Positions 55,348 to 63,816 are shown, counted from the first letter of the stretch. The stretch is DNA of 64,000 nt from Longispora fulva (GCF_015751905.1 NZ_JADOUF010000001.1:2108001-2172000), one strand, 5' to 3'. Notes: a model not told the origin generated them from the sequence alone. Made by a program: numbers and translations.

Positions 55348-55422
55348 ATGCTGCCTTTCGCCATGGACAGAAAACGACCTGACGGCATCGGTGCCGTACG
55401 GCGACGTGGTTTCGCCGGCTGA
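55348..55422 (+). CDS. Possible 24-aa leader peptide
   Basis: ATG 55348 has GGGGAGA five bases upstream and the frame ends at TGA 55420-55422 after 24 codons. The peptide is basic (KR and RRR) and not recognisable. It overlaps the ACGGCA-TCGG-TGCCGT hairpin (55382-55397). Because it lies in the leader between promoter P2 and the oxygenase, it could be a regulatory small ORF, but it is short and may be chance. Confidence 0.3.
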   Translation: MLPFAMDRKRPDGIGAVRRRGFAG

Positions 55423-55566
55423 GCGGCCGTTCCTCTTCCAGACGACTTTCCTGCTTGCTTTCCAGACGACACGACGGCGACGCGACGTCGCTGTCGAGAA
55501 GCGTGCCGGGCGGCCCCTCGCATCGCCGAAAAGCCGCGGCCACACCCCACGGGAGCGTACCCATTG

Positions 55567-56466
55567 ATGTCCGAGACCTTGACCTGGGACAGCGAAACCA
55601 CGGCAGCGGTGGAACGCCTGGCGAAGGCGTCCGTCGACGACTACTACAACCCCTACCAGGCGTTCGACTGGCCGGCGGAGATTCCATCCGACGCCATGTG
55701 GATGAGCCCGCAACTCCTCACCGTCCACGGCACCGACGCGGCGGCGGAGTTGAGCCAGCAGCAGCTCCGTGACCTTTCCCGCTGGGAGAGCATCCACTTC
55801 TACAGCCTCAACGTCCACGGCATCCGCGAACTGCTGACGGAGGTGATCCGGCGCATCCACACCCCGGGTTTCGAAGTCCCTACTCCGTTCTTCCACCACT
55901 TCGTCGGCGAGGAGAACGAACACATGTGGTTCTTCGCCGAATTCTGCCTCCGGTACGGAAAACTCTATCCCGACAGGTCCATGCCGTTCCCCGATCAGGA
56001 ACAGTCCCAGACCCTGGCGAATTTCCTCGTGTTCAGCCGGGTTCTCATCTTCGAACAGATCGTCGACTACTTCAACAGCACAATGGCCGCGGACAAGTCG
56101 CTCCCCGACACCATTCGGGCCATCAACAGGATCCACCACCAGGACGAATCGCGTCACATCGCATTCGGCTGCCAACTGGTGCGCGGGCTCTTCGACAATC
56201 TCAGGAAACAGGCCGACAGCCGGGGCGACTACGCGGAAATCGATTTCGCCCAGGAATACGTCGACCGCTATATCGCCACGTCACTGGCCCAGCTCTACAG
56301 TGTGGACGTCTACCGCGACGCCGGCATTGCAGAACCGCACAAGTTCCGCGCGCGACTCGTCGCCGACCCCGCGCGCCGGCGGGAGCACGACCGGGTCACC
56401 GCCCGGACCCGCTCTTTCTACCAGCGCATCGGGCTTTTCGAATCCACTCCCACCGCGGCACGTTGA
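55567..56466 (+). CDS. AurF-type diiron N-oxygenase
   Basis: A 299-aa protein of the AurF/CmlI family of diiron arylamine/amine N-oxygenases. The metal ligands appear in the right order: Glu74 (WESIHFY), Glu116 and His119 (EENEHMWFF), Glu163 (IFEQIV), then His190, Glu194 and His197 (HHQDESRHIAF), matching the E-ExxH-E-HxxxExxH pattern. These enzymes oxidise an amino group to hydroxylamine, nitroso or nitro. It starts the operon; ATG 55567 lies 11 bases after GGGAGCG. The next gene, an amino acid:carrier-protein ligase, suggests that the substrate amine may be carrier-bound. All six ligands are conserved, so activity is expected. Confidence 0.9.
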   Translation: MSETLTWDSETTAAVERLAKASVDDYYNPYQAFDWPAEIPSDAMWMSPQLLTVHGTDAAAELSQQQLRDLSRWESIHFYSLNVHGIRELLTEVIRRIHTPGFEVPTPFFHHFVGEENEHMWFFAEFCLRYGKLYPDRSMPFPDQEQSQTLANFLVFSRVLIFEQIVDYFNSTMAADKSLPDTIRAINRIHHQDESRHIAFGCQLVRGLFDNLRKQADSRGDYAEIDFAQEYVDRYIATSLAQLYSVDVYRDAGIAEPHKFRARLVADPARRREHDRVTARTRSFYQRIGLFESTPTAAR

Positions 56467-56479
56467 GAGGTCATCCGCC

Positions 56480-57322
56480 ATGCGCGTATCCCCCGATGGT
56501 TTCACGCTCGCCAGCCCTGGTGCCGGCCTCGCGGTGCTCGACCCCGCGCAGACGGCGCTGCGCAACGATCTCGAGGCAGCGTTCCTGCGGCTCGCCGCCC
56601 AGGTGCTCGCCCCCGAGGTGGTCCCGCCCGCGTTGCTGCCCGTCGCGGGCCTCGCCGAGCTCGACTACTTCAAGAACTTTCCGCACCTGTGCGTGACGGC
56701 CGACCGGTTCTCCCCGCCCGCCGTCGAGGCGTTGGGAAGCGGGATGCCCGTCGGCGACCTAGCCGACGGTCTGCGGCAGTCGACGGGATTCGTCCTGCCC
56801 TCGGCCACGTGCTACGGCGTGCTGCTCGCCCTGCGCGACCAGCAGCTGGCGACGGAGGTCCGGCTCACCGCCGTCGGCAGGTGCTACCGCAACGAGGACC
56901 ACTTCGACGGGCTGCGCCGGCTGTGGGGCTTCCACATGCGGGAGGTCGTCTACGTGGGCACTCAGGACGGCGCCGACGCGCACCTGAAGGTGTCGCGCAC
57001 CTTCATCGAACAGTTCGCCGCGCTCGCCGGTCTGGAACTGACGGTGGTCGCCGCCAACGACCCGTTCTACGACACGGACGGCTCCCGGGCGACGCTGACC
57101 GCGCTCGACCCGGTCAAGCACGAGTTCCTCGCCCCCGACGGCACGGCCATCGCCTCCGTGAACCGGCACCGCAACTTCTTCGGCACCCGGCTGGACATCA
57201 CCCATGAGGGCCGGGCGGCGTACAGCAGTTGCACGGCGTTCGGGATCGAACGGTGGATCCACGCGCTCACCCTCGCCCACGGATCGGCGGAGGCCGCACG
57301 GGACAGGCTCGCCCGTGGCTGA
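56480..57322 (+). CDS. Amino acid:[carrier protein] ligase (class II aaRS-like, SerRS-related)
   Basis: A 280-aa truncated class-II tRNA-synthetase homologue without a tRNA-binding domain. Motif 2 is CYRNEDHFDGLRRLWGFHMREV (Arg137 among the ATP contacts) and motif 3 is TAFGIERWIHAL. Zinc ligands expected for this family are Cys111 (SATCYG), Glu155 (MREVV) and Cys251 (SSCTAFG), as in Bradyrhizobium Bll0957. Enzymes of this group activate an amino acid and load it on the phosphopantetheine of a small carrier protein; the carrier protein 59337-59570 is two genes downstream. The amino acid cannot be predicted here. It follows the oxygenase by 13 bases. Confidence 0.9.
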   Translation: MRVSPDGFTLASPGAGLAVLDPAQTALRNDLEAAFLRLAAQVLAPEVVPPALLPVAGLAELDYFKNFPHLCVTADRFSPPAVEALGSGMPVGDLADGLRQSTGFVLPSATCYGVLLALRDQQLATEVRLTAVGRCYRNEDHFDGLRRLWGFHMREVVYVGTQDGADAHLKVSRTFIEQFAALAGLELTVVAANDPFYDTDGSRATLTALDPVKHEFLAPDGTAIASVNRHRNFFGTRLDITHEGRAAYSSCTAFGIERWIHALTLAHGSAEAARDRLARG

Positions 57323-58319
57323 CATCGCCGACGGAGCCCGCGCGCTCGGGGTGGAGTTCCCCCTCGTCCAGGCGGGGATGGGTGGGATCGCGAACCCCGA
57401 CCTCGCGGTCGCCGTGTGCGAGGCGGGGGCGTTGGGCACCATCGCGCTGTACAAGCTCGACGCCGAGCGGTCCCGGGACTTGGTGGCCGAGACCGCGGAG
57501 CGCACGGGGCGCGCCTTCGGCGTGAACGTCATCCCGGAGGTGGCGGGCGAGGCCCTACTGCGCCGCCAGCTCGACGCGGCCCTCGGCGGCCTCCCGGCGG
57601 GCCGGACGGCCGTGCTCAACAGCTACGGCCTGCCGCCCCGCTGGCTGGCCGAGGCACTGCGGGGCGGTCCCTACCGGCTGCTCGTCCAGGTGGGCACCGC
57701 CGACGACGCGGCCCGCGCGACTGACCTCGGCTGCGCCGTGGTGGCGTTGCAGGGCACCGAGGCCGGCGGTCATCTCCTCGGACGGCTGACCAGGTCCGCG
57801 CTGCTCGCCGAGACCGCCGGTCGGGGGCTCGGCGTGCCCCTCCTGGCCGCGGGCGGGCTGAGCCACGGGGCCGAATTGGCGGCGGCGTCCCAGCAAGGGG
57901 CGGCCGGCTGGATGTGCGGGACGGCGTTCGTCGCGGCCGTCGAGTCGGGCGCCCATCCGCGCTACAAGCAGGCCCTGGTGGCCGCAAGCCCCGGCGACAC
58001 GGTTATCACCGACCGGTTCGACATCGGATGGCCCGGCCGCAGGCACCGGGTGCTCCGTGGGGTCGTGACCGACAGCCCGGCCCCGTTGCCCTCGTCGTTC
58101 ATCGCCTGGACGACCGTCGCCGGGGGCCGGCAGCCGGTCCCCCGTGGTTCCGCCGCCGCGCCGACGGCGGAGGCGGAGGGCGGCGTGGACGAGATGGCCC
58201 GGTACGCCGGCACCGGCTGCGTCGCCGTCACCGCCGTGACGGGCGCGGCCCGGATCGTGACCGACCTGCGCACCGGTTTCCTGCACGCACTCAAGGAGTC
58301 GAACACACATGGCCGTTGA
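57315..58319 (+). CDS. Nitronate monooxygenase-like FMN enzyme
   Basis: A 334-aa TIM-barrel protein starting at GTG 57315, overlapping the preceding gene by 8 bases. The N-terminal PLVQAGMGGIANPDLAVAVCEAGALGTIA and the central LLVQVGTADDAARATDLGCAVVALQGTEAGGHLLG match the 2-nitropropane dioxygenase/nitronate monooxygenase family; the AGGH His is the family's catalytic-site residue, and LAAGGLSHGAELAAASQQGAAGWMCGTAFV is the phosphate-binding strand. In an operon with an N-oxygenase it may oxidise or detoxify a nitro/nitronate intermediate. It could also be an enoyl-reductase-like or other FMN enzyme of the same superfamily. It overlaps the next gene by 11 bases. Confidence 0.87.
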   Translation: MADIADGARALGVEFPLVQAGMGGIANPDLAVAVCEAGALGTIALYKLDAERSRDLVAETAERTGRAFGVNVIPEVAGEALLRRQLDAALGGLPAGRTAVLNSYGLPPRWLAEALRGGPYRLLVQVGTADDAARATDLGCAVVALQGTEAGGHLLGRLTRSALLAETAGRGLGVPLLAAGGLSHGAELAAASQQGAAGWMCGTAFVAAVESGAHPRYKQALVAASPGDTVITDRFDIGWPGRRHRVLRGVVTDSPAPLPSSFIAWTTVAGGRQPVPRGSAAAPTAEAEGGVDEMARYAGTGCVAVTAVTGAARIVTDLRTGFLHALKESNTHGR

Positions 58320-59337
58320 CCTGGGAATGGCACAGATCAACCAACTCGCCTTCGGGTACTGGCAGTCCCAGGTGCTGTTCGCCGCCGTGCGAACCGGGGT
58401 CTTCGACGCGCTCGCCGCCGAACCGTTGCCGGCCGGCCCGGTCGGCGACCGTTGCGGGCTGGAGGCCGGCCCGGCTCTGCGCCTGCTGGACGCCTGCGTG
58501 GCGGTCCGGCTGCTCACCCGCTCCGCCGACGGGATCTACGCCAACGCCGGCCACACCCAGCGGCTGCTCACTACCGGCTCCACCGAGTCGGTGGTGCGGT
58601 GGGCGCGGGTGATGTCGCGCTGGTACGAGCCGTGGGGGAATGTCACCGAGGCGCTGCGCAGGGGCGGGTCGGTGGAGGAACGCGCGCTGCGCCTCGGCGA
58701 CGACCCCGCCTACGCGGAGGACTTCATTCTCGGCATGCACGAGTACAACGCGCGGTCCGCCGACGCGCTGGCCCGGTCGATCGACCAGCTCGGCGCCCGG
58801 ACCCTCGTGGATGTCGGCGGCGGGGCCGGGACGTACAGCGTCGCGTTCTGCCGCGCGTGGGACGACGTGCGGTGCGAGGTGGTGGACCTGGAGTCCGTCG
58901 TTCCGCTGACCCGACGGACGGTCGAGGACGCCGGGTTCGCCGACCGGGTGACCGTGCGGGCCGGTGACTACTACAGGGACTCCTTCGGTTCCGGGGTCGA
59001 CGTGGTGCTGCTGTCCAATGTGCTGCACCAGGAGAGCCCGGCGCACTGCCTGGACATTCTGCGCCGGGCGCGCGCCGCGCTGGTCGACCGCGGCCGGGTG
59101 CTGGTGCACGGTCACTTCCTCGACGAGGACCGCACCTCACCGGTGTTCACCACGCTGCACAACCTGTCCGCGCTCGTCCTGTGGGACGGCGGGCGCAGTT
59201 ACACGACGGCCGAGATGGCGGAGCTGATGGCCCAGGCGGGCCTGACGGATGTGCGGGAGTTCCCGGCGGCGGAGCCGTCCGCGAAGCTCCTGATCGGACG
59301 GACACACGAGGCAACCACTGAAGGAGCGCACCCATAA
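58309..59337 (+). CDS. O-methyltransferase-like SAM enzyme
   Basis: A 342-aa protein of the plant-type/acetylserotonin O-methyltransferase group: an N-terminal helical dimerisation part (INQLAFGYWQSQVLFAAVRTGVFDALA), then the Rossmann domain with LVDVGGGAGTYSVAF (motif I), VVDLESVVPLTRRTVEDAG, and SNVLHQESPAHCLDIL. The C-terminus has LVHGHFLDEDRTSPVF. GGAG lies about ten bases before ATG 58309. Such enzymes methylate O, N or occasionally act as non-methylating tailoring enzymes; here the substrate is likely a cluster intermediate. It overlaps the next ATG by one base (TAATG). Confidence 0.9.
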   Translation: MAVDLGMAQINQLAFGYWQSQVLFAAVRTGVFDALAAEPLPAGPVGDRCGLEAGPALRLLDACVAVRLLTRSADGIYANAGHTQRLLTTGSTESVVRWARVMSRWYEPWGNVTEALRRGGSVEERALRLGDDPAYAEDFILGMHEYNARSADALARSIDQLGARTLVDVGGGAGTYSVAFCRAWDDVRCEVVDLESVVPLTRRTVEDAGFADRVTVRAGDYYRDSFGSGVDVVLLSNVLHQESPAHCLDILRRARAALVDRGRVLVHGHFLDEDRTSPVFTTLHNLSALVLWDGGRSYTTAEMAELMAQAGLTDVREFPAAEPSAKLLIGRTHEATTEGAHP

Positions 59338-59570
59338 TGGACGACGTCGTCGCCTGGATCCGGGACCGGAACCCCGAACTCGCGCGGACCCCGGCCCCCG
59401 ACGAGGACCTGATCGAGGGCCGGGTCATCGACTCCCTGGCCTTCCTGGAGTTCATCTACCTGCTGGAGGAACTGACCGGGAGGCCGATCGACCTGCAGAG
59501 CGTCACCATCGAGGACTTCCGGACGCTGGCGACGATCGAGCGGCGCTTCTTCGCCGGGGTGTCCTCATGA
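59337..59570 (+). CDS. Acyl/peptidyl carrier protein (stand-alone)
   Basis: A 77-aa four-helix carrier protein. The phosphopantetheine Ser33 is in VIDSLAFLEF, with the acidic helix II (EFIYLLEELTG) expected for docking with the ligase. It lies two genes after the amino acid:carrier-protein ligase and directly before an isochorismatase-like gene. AAGGAG precedes the ATG 59337. It is probably the loading target of the ligase at 56480-57322. Confidence 0.92.
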   Translation: MDDVVAWIRDRNPELARTPAPDEDLIEGRVIDSLAFLEFIYLLEELTGRPIDLQSVTIEDFRTLATIERRFFAGVSS

Positions 59571-60214
59571 CCTTTGATGATCCCTACACCGCGCCGCACT
59601 TCGACTCCGCCACGCTCGTCACGATCGACGTGCAACGCGACTTCCTTTCCGAGGCGCCCCACGGCGTGCCCGGCACGACCGAGGTCCTGCCCAACCTCCG
59701 GGCGGTGATCGCCGCGTTCCGGGCGGCCCGACGCCCCGTGATCCACATCGTCCGGCTCTACGACGTCGGCGGCGCCAACGCAGAACCATCCCGACGCAGA
59801 CTTCTGGAAAGCGGTGTACAGCTCGTCGCGCCCGGCACACCCGGCAGCCAACTCGCCGACGGCCTCGCACCGCCGAACGCACCGGAACTCGACCCTGACG
59901 CCCTCCGCGCCGGCGAACCCCAGGTCCTGGGACCGGACGAGTACGCGCTGTTCAAACCCCGGTGGGGAGCCTTCTACGGCACGACACTCGACGAACTGCT
60001 ACGGACCCTCGGCGTGGACACCCTGGTATTCGCCGGATGCAACCTGCCCAACTGTCCCCGAGCCAGCATCATCGAGGCCAGCGAACGCGACTACCGCGTC
60101 ATCCTCGTCCCCGACGCGGTCTCCCGCACCACCGACACCGGCCTGAGCGAGATCGCCGGCCTCGGCGTACACCTCATCTCCACCACCGCACTCATCAGCC
60201 ACCTCGCCGGCTGA
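59567..60214 (+). CDS. Isochorismatase-like cysteine hydrolase
   Basis: A 215-aa protein of the isochorismatase superfamily. The catalytic triad is visible: Asp21 in TIDVQRDF, Lys130 in ALFKPRWGAF, and Cys163 in GCNLPNCPRASI. In this superfamily the Asp/Lys/Cys set hydrolyses C-N or vinyl-ether bonds (nicotinamidase, N-carbamoylsarcosine amidase, isochorismatase). The start overlaps the carrier-protein stop by four bases (ATGA). As part of a carrier-protein cluster it may hydrolyse or release an intermediate; the substrate is unknown. Confidence 0.92.
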   Translation: MTFDDPYTAPHFDSATLVTIDVQRDFLSEAPHGVPGTTEVLPNLRAVIAAFRAARRPVIHIVRLYDVGGANAEPSRRRLLESGVQLVAPGTPGSQLADGLAPPNAPELDPDALRAGEPQVLGPDEYALFKPRWGAFYGTTLDELLRTLGVDTLVFAGCNLPNCPRASIIEASERDYRVILVPDAVSRTTDTGLSEIAGLGVHLISTTALISHLAG

Positions 60215-60241
60215 GCCACCACACCTGTCTGGAGAACAACC

Positions 60242-61618
60242 ATGCTCGGACGCCCACCACTGGGCCGGGTCGACCGCGGAGGCTGGATGCCGGCGTCGTT
60301 CACCCAGGAGGAGCGCCTGCTGGTCGGGCGCGGTATCCACGTGCCGAACAATTCCGTCGCGATCGGGCTGCACCTGCTCGGCCCGCTGGACGTCGGCGCC
60401 CTGGAACGGGCGGTCGCCGCGCTCGTCGCGCGGCACGAGATGCTGCGGTCGACCTTCCCCGAGGACCCGGCCGGCTGCCGGATCGCCGTGACCGACGGCC
60501 GGGACATCACCCTGCGTCGCCTGCCCGCCTTCGGCGGCGTGGAGCAGGCGCTCGCGGCGTTGGCACAGGCCGCGCAGGTGCCGTTCGACCTGGCCGGTGG
60601 TCCGCTGTTCCGGGCCACCCTGGCCAGGATCTCCGACGCCGAGCACATCCTGGGACTGACGCTCGACCACATCCTGGTCGACGGCCTGTCCTGCCAGATC
60701 CTGCAGCGCGACCTGCTCGCCCTCTACGACCGGGAGACCGGCCAGGGCCCCGACCTGTCCCCGCTCGACCTGCAGTTCGCCGACTACGCGACGTGGGAAC
60801 GCGCCTACCTGCGCGGCGAACCGCTGGAGCGGCTGATGGGCCACTGGCGCAACGCGTTGGCCGGCATCGACGCGATCCCCGCCTCCGGCCTCACCGACCC
60901 CGACGCACCGGCCGGGCGAACGGCCGGGCTGGCGCTCCGCAAGGCCGCCATCCCGACCGACCTGCGCGACGCCCTGGACCGGACCGCCCGTGCCGGGCGG
61001 GTCTCGCTGTTCGCGGTGCTGTCCGCCGCGCTCAAGGCGGTCGTGCACGGCCGCCGACGGCGACTGCGGGACGACGACGCGGCGGACGTCGCCGTGCTCG
61101 GCTCGCTGAGCAACCGCGGCCACCGGGCCATGAAGGACGTCGTCGGCTACTTCGCCACCCCCACGGTGCTGCGCACGAACCTTGCCGGCGACCCCACTCT
61201 CGCCGAGCTCGCTACCCGGGAGGCACAGGTCGTGTTCGGCGCGCTGTGCCACCAGGAGGTGCCGCACGCGTTGATCACCCGCGAGCTCAGCCCCGGGCAG
61301 TACGGCATCAGGCACCGGTTCGGGCAGGCGGACGTGCCCCGGTACATCAACTTCGACATGGCCCAGGACTGGGGTGCCGCACTGCGGCAACCCGCGCGTC
61401 TGCGGGTACGCACCGCCCGCGTCCCGGTGTCCGAGGTGCCCCGCGGCGGCCTGCGCCTCATCGCGCGGGAGAAGGCCGACTCGCTCGTGCTGGAGTTCCG
61501 GTACCGTACGGACTTCTACGGCGCGCCCTGGGCCGAGACGTTCCTGGCCGACTATGTCAGGCTGCTGAACCTGTGGCCGACCCGGCCGAGCAGCCGGTTG
61601 TCGGAGCTGGGGCTGTGA
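60242..61618 (+). CDS. Stand-alone NRPS condensation domain
   Basis: A 458-aa condensation-fold protein with RHEMLRSTF (C1-like block at 64-72), the catalytic motif written DHILVDG (142-148) and later blocks (YATWERAYLRGE; GALCHQEVPH). The first His of HHxxxDG is Asp142, while the second, catalytic His143 and Asp147 remain. It lacks adenylation and carrier domains and is a free-standing C domain that can join a carrier-bound acyl/aminoacyl group to a nucleophile. GGAG precedes ATG 60242. It is followed by a HAD phosphatase with a GTGA overlap. Confidence 0.93.
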   Translation: MLGRPPLGRVDRGGWMPASFTQEERLLVGRGIHVPNNSVAIGLHLLGPLDVGALERAVAALVARHEMLRSTFPEDPAGCRIAVTDGRDITLRRLPAFGGVEQALAALAQAAQVPFDLAGGPLFRATLARISDAEHILGLTLDHILVDGLSCQILQRDLLALYDRETGQGPDLSPLDLQFADYATWERAYLRGEPLERLMGHWRNALAGIDAIPASGLTDPDAPAGRTAGLALRKAAIPTDLRDALDRTARAGRVSLFAVLSAALKAVVHGRRRRLRDDDAADVAVLGSLSNRGHRAMKDVVGYFATPTVLRTNLAGDPTLAELATREAQVVFGALCHQEVPHALITRELSPGQYGIRHRFGQADVPRYINFDMAQDWGAALRQPARLRVRTARVPVSEVPRGGLRLIAREKADSLVLEFRYRTDFYGAPWAETFLADYVRLLNLWPTRPSSRLSELGL

Positions 61619-62424
61619 CGCCGCCGTACCGGCTGGTCGCCACGGATCTGGACGGCACCCTGCTGCGTTCCGACGGTTCGCTGCCGGCGGGCACCGTGGA
61701 GGTGCTTCGCCACCTGCGCGGCCGGGGTGTCGAGACCGTGTTCGTCACCGCGCGGCACCCGAGTGCCGTCCTCGCGTTGGACGTGCCCCGGTCTGCGGTC
61801 GACCTGGCGATCGTCTGCGCCGGGGCGGCCTGGTACGAGTTGCCCACCGGCCGGTTCCTGCACGAACAGCCCCTCGGCCCCTCGGTGTGCGCGCACCTCG
61901 TGCACGAATTGCGGGCGGCGGTGCCCGGCGTGCGCTTCGGGTGGAACACGTCGGAGGTTCCCGGCGACGTTGTCGTCGAACCCGGCTACTTCCCCGCCGG
62001 CACACCGGCCGGTTGGCGGACCGCGGCCACGGGGAGCATGGACCGCCCCGTGCTGAAGTTGTTCGCCCGCGCCCCACGCGGCGGTGAACGCGACTTCGCG
62101 GCGGTCGCCGACGGCCTCCTGCTCGGCAGGGCCCGGATCGTGCACAGCACCGTCGGCTTCGTGGACCTCACCCGTCCCGATGTGAGCAAGGTGTCCGCAC
62201 TGCGGGCGCTGTGCTCCGAACGCGGCGTCTCCGCCGCTGAGGTCCTCGCGTTCGGCGACGCGGGTGCCGACCTGGAGATGCTGCGCTGGGCCGGCCACGG
62301 GGTCGCCGTCGCCAACGCGGAACCGGAAGTACGCGCGGTCGCCGACGCGGTGGCTGGGGACTGCGACGACGAGGGCGTGGCCGCCTACGTGAGCGCGTGC
62401 TTCCACCTCGAAGGGCTGGTGTGA
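61615..62424 (+). CDS. HAD superfamily phosphatase (Cof-type)
   Basis: A 269-aa cytosolic HAD hydrolase. Motif I is ATDLDGTLLRSDG (Asp in DLDGT nucleophile), motif II VTAR, motif III Lys in KVSALRAL, and motif IV FGDAGADLEML. The cap type and length match Cof-like sugar phosphatases. It begins at GTG 61615 inside the condensation-domain stop codon and ends one base before the MFS start. It may dephosphorylate a biosynthetic intermediate. Confidence 0.92.
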   Translation: MTPPYRLVATDLDGTLLRSDGSLPAGTVEVLRHLRGRGVETVFVTARHPSAVLALDVPRSAVDLAIVCAGAAWYELPTGRFLHEQPLGPSVCAHLVHELRAAVPGVRFGWNTSEVPGDVVVEPGYFPAGTPAGWRTAATGSMDRPVLKLFARAPRGGERDFAAVADGLLLGRARIVHSTVGFVDLTRPDVSKVSALRALCSERGVSAAEVLAFGDAGADLEMLRWAGHGVAVANAEPEVRAVADAVAGDCDDEGVAAYVSACFHLEGLV

Positions 62425-62425
62425 G

Positions 62426-63772
62426 ATGAGTCCGCGCCGTCCCTCGGGCATGCGGGGCTACACCGTCCTGTGGGCCGGGCAGGTGATGTCGGTCAGCGGG
62501 GCCCGCATGGTCGCCTTCGCCTTCGGCATCTGGTTGTTCCAGCGCACGCACAGCACGGTCGACCTGGCCGCGATGACCATGACCGCGTTCGTCGCGACCA
62601 TGGCGTGCAGCCCGTTCGCGGGCGCCGCGATCGACCGGTTGCCCCGCCGCCTGACCATCGTGGCCAGCGACGCGGGCTCAGGCGTCGTACTTCTCGTGCT
62701 CGCGATCCTCTTCGCCACCGGCGGCGTCGAGGTGTGGCAGCTGTACGCGGCGAACGCCGTGATCGGAGCGTTCGTCGCGTTCCAGGGCCCCGCGTACTCG
62801 GCGACGATCGCCGTGATGGTCGACGAGAAGCACTACGTCAGGGCCAATGCGATGCGGTCGATGGCCGAGTCCATCCCGAGCATCCTCGCCCCGGCCTCGG
62901 GCGCCGCCGTCTTGCAACTCGTCGGCATCGAGGGGGTCGTCCTCGGCGCGCTCGCCGCCTCCCTCGTGGCCGTCGGCACCGCGTTCTGCGCGGCGATTCC
63001 GGACGCCGGCGACCGGGGCGCCGCCCGGCGGCAGGGGCTGTGGTCGGGTGCCTGGTCGGGGTTCCGCTACATCGCCGGACGCCGCGGGCTGCTCGGCATC
63101 CAGCTCACGTTCTTCGCGATCAGCCTGATCTCCGCGATGGGATGGCAGGTCCTCACCCCTATGGTGCTGCTGCGCACCGGGGACGACGAGGTTGCCGCCG
63201 GCCTGGTCCAGACCGTGGGGGCCGTCGGCGGCGTCGTCGGCGGCCTGGTGATGACCGCGTTGCCGTCCCCGGCCCGGCGGATCCGGGGGGCACTGGCGGC
63301 GATCATCGTCTACATGCTCCTCGGGCGGCTCGTCCTGGGCGTCGGCGACGGCCCGCTGTGGTGGGCGGCCGGCTGGTTCAGCGCCTGGTTGTGCATGCCG
63401 TTCCTGCGCGGGTACCTCGACGCGATCTGGCAGCGAAAGGTCGACACCGGCATGCAAGGCCGGGTGTTCGGGGCGCGCCAGTTCCTCGACAACCTGTCGC
63501 TGCCGATCGCATTGGGTGCGGTCGGCCCGCTCGTCGACCGGGTGCTGGAGCCCGGCATGCGTGAGGGCGGGGCACTGGCGGCGGTTTTCGGCGGGCTGGT
63601 GACGCCCGGCCCCGGCGGGGGCATGGCACTCGTCTTCCTGGGTACCGGAGCCGTCGGCACCCTCGTCGGCGTGGCCGCGTTCCTGGTACCGGCCATCCGC
63701 GACGTGGACACCGACCTCCCCGACCACGACCACCGCACGCCGTCGACGACCGAGGAACTGGTGCAGGCGTGA
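62426..63772 (+). CDS. MFS exporter of the cluster
   Basis: A 448-aa protein with about 12 membrane helices and the DHA3/EntS-like opening YTVLWAGQVMSVSGARMVAFAFGIWLFQRTHSTVDL; the loop motif is GAAIDRLPRRL. The position immediately after the HAD gene and before a second carrier protein implies that it exports the cluster product. The C-terminal tail is polar (about 25 residues). Substrate unknown. Confidence 0.92.
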   Translation: MSPRRPSGMRGYTVLWAGQVMSVSGARMVAFAFGIWLFQRTHSTVDLAAMTMTAFVATMACSPFAGAAIDRLPRRLTIVASDAGSGVVLLVLAILFATGGVEVWQLYAANAVIGAFVAFQGPAYSATIAVMVDEKHYVRANAMRSMAESIPSILAPASGAAVLQLVGIEGVVLGALAASLVAVGTAFCAAIPDAGDRGAARRQGLWSGAWSGFRYIAGRRGLLGIQLTFFAISLISAMGWQVLTPMVLLRTGDDEVAAGLVQTVGAVGGVVGGLVMTALPSPARRIRGALAAIIVYMLLGRLVLGVGDGPLWWAAGWFSAWLCMPFLRGYLDAIWQRKVDTGMQGRVFGARQFLDNLSLPIALGAVGPLVDRVLEPGMREGGALAAVFGGLVTPGPGGGMALVFLGTGAVGTLVGVAAFLVPAIRDVDTDLPDHDHRTPSTTEELVQA

Positions 63773-63816
63773 TCCCCCTTGACACAGCGACAGCACCGAG
63801 AGCAAAGGAAACGGCC

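Larger units (their letters stand above)
54684..55566. other. Regulatory intergenic region before the carrier-protein gene cluster
   Basis: The 883 bases between the CHAT operon and the AurF-type oxygenase are less GC-rich than the surroundings, with several weakly coding frames that I do not support (for example 54863-55156 and 55247-55567). The region holds promoter-like elements at 55073-55100 and 55259-55286, a long imperfect hairpin at 55113-55160, a compact dyad at 55250-55263, a stem-loop at 55297-55323, a possible 24-aa leader peptide at 55348-55422 and a pair of direct repeats near 55436-55470. Confidence 0.55.

Noticed and set aside
55247-55567. 106-codon rightward frame ending at the oxygenase ATG.
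   Set aside because: It runs through the dyad, promoter boxes and hairpins of the leader and has no recognisable sequence. Only the short 24-codon frame has a plausible ribosome-binding site.
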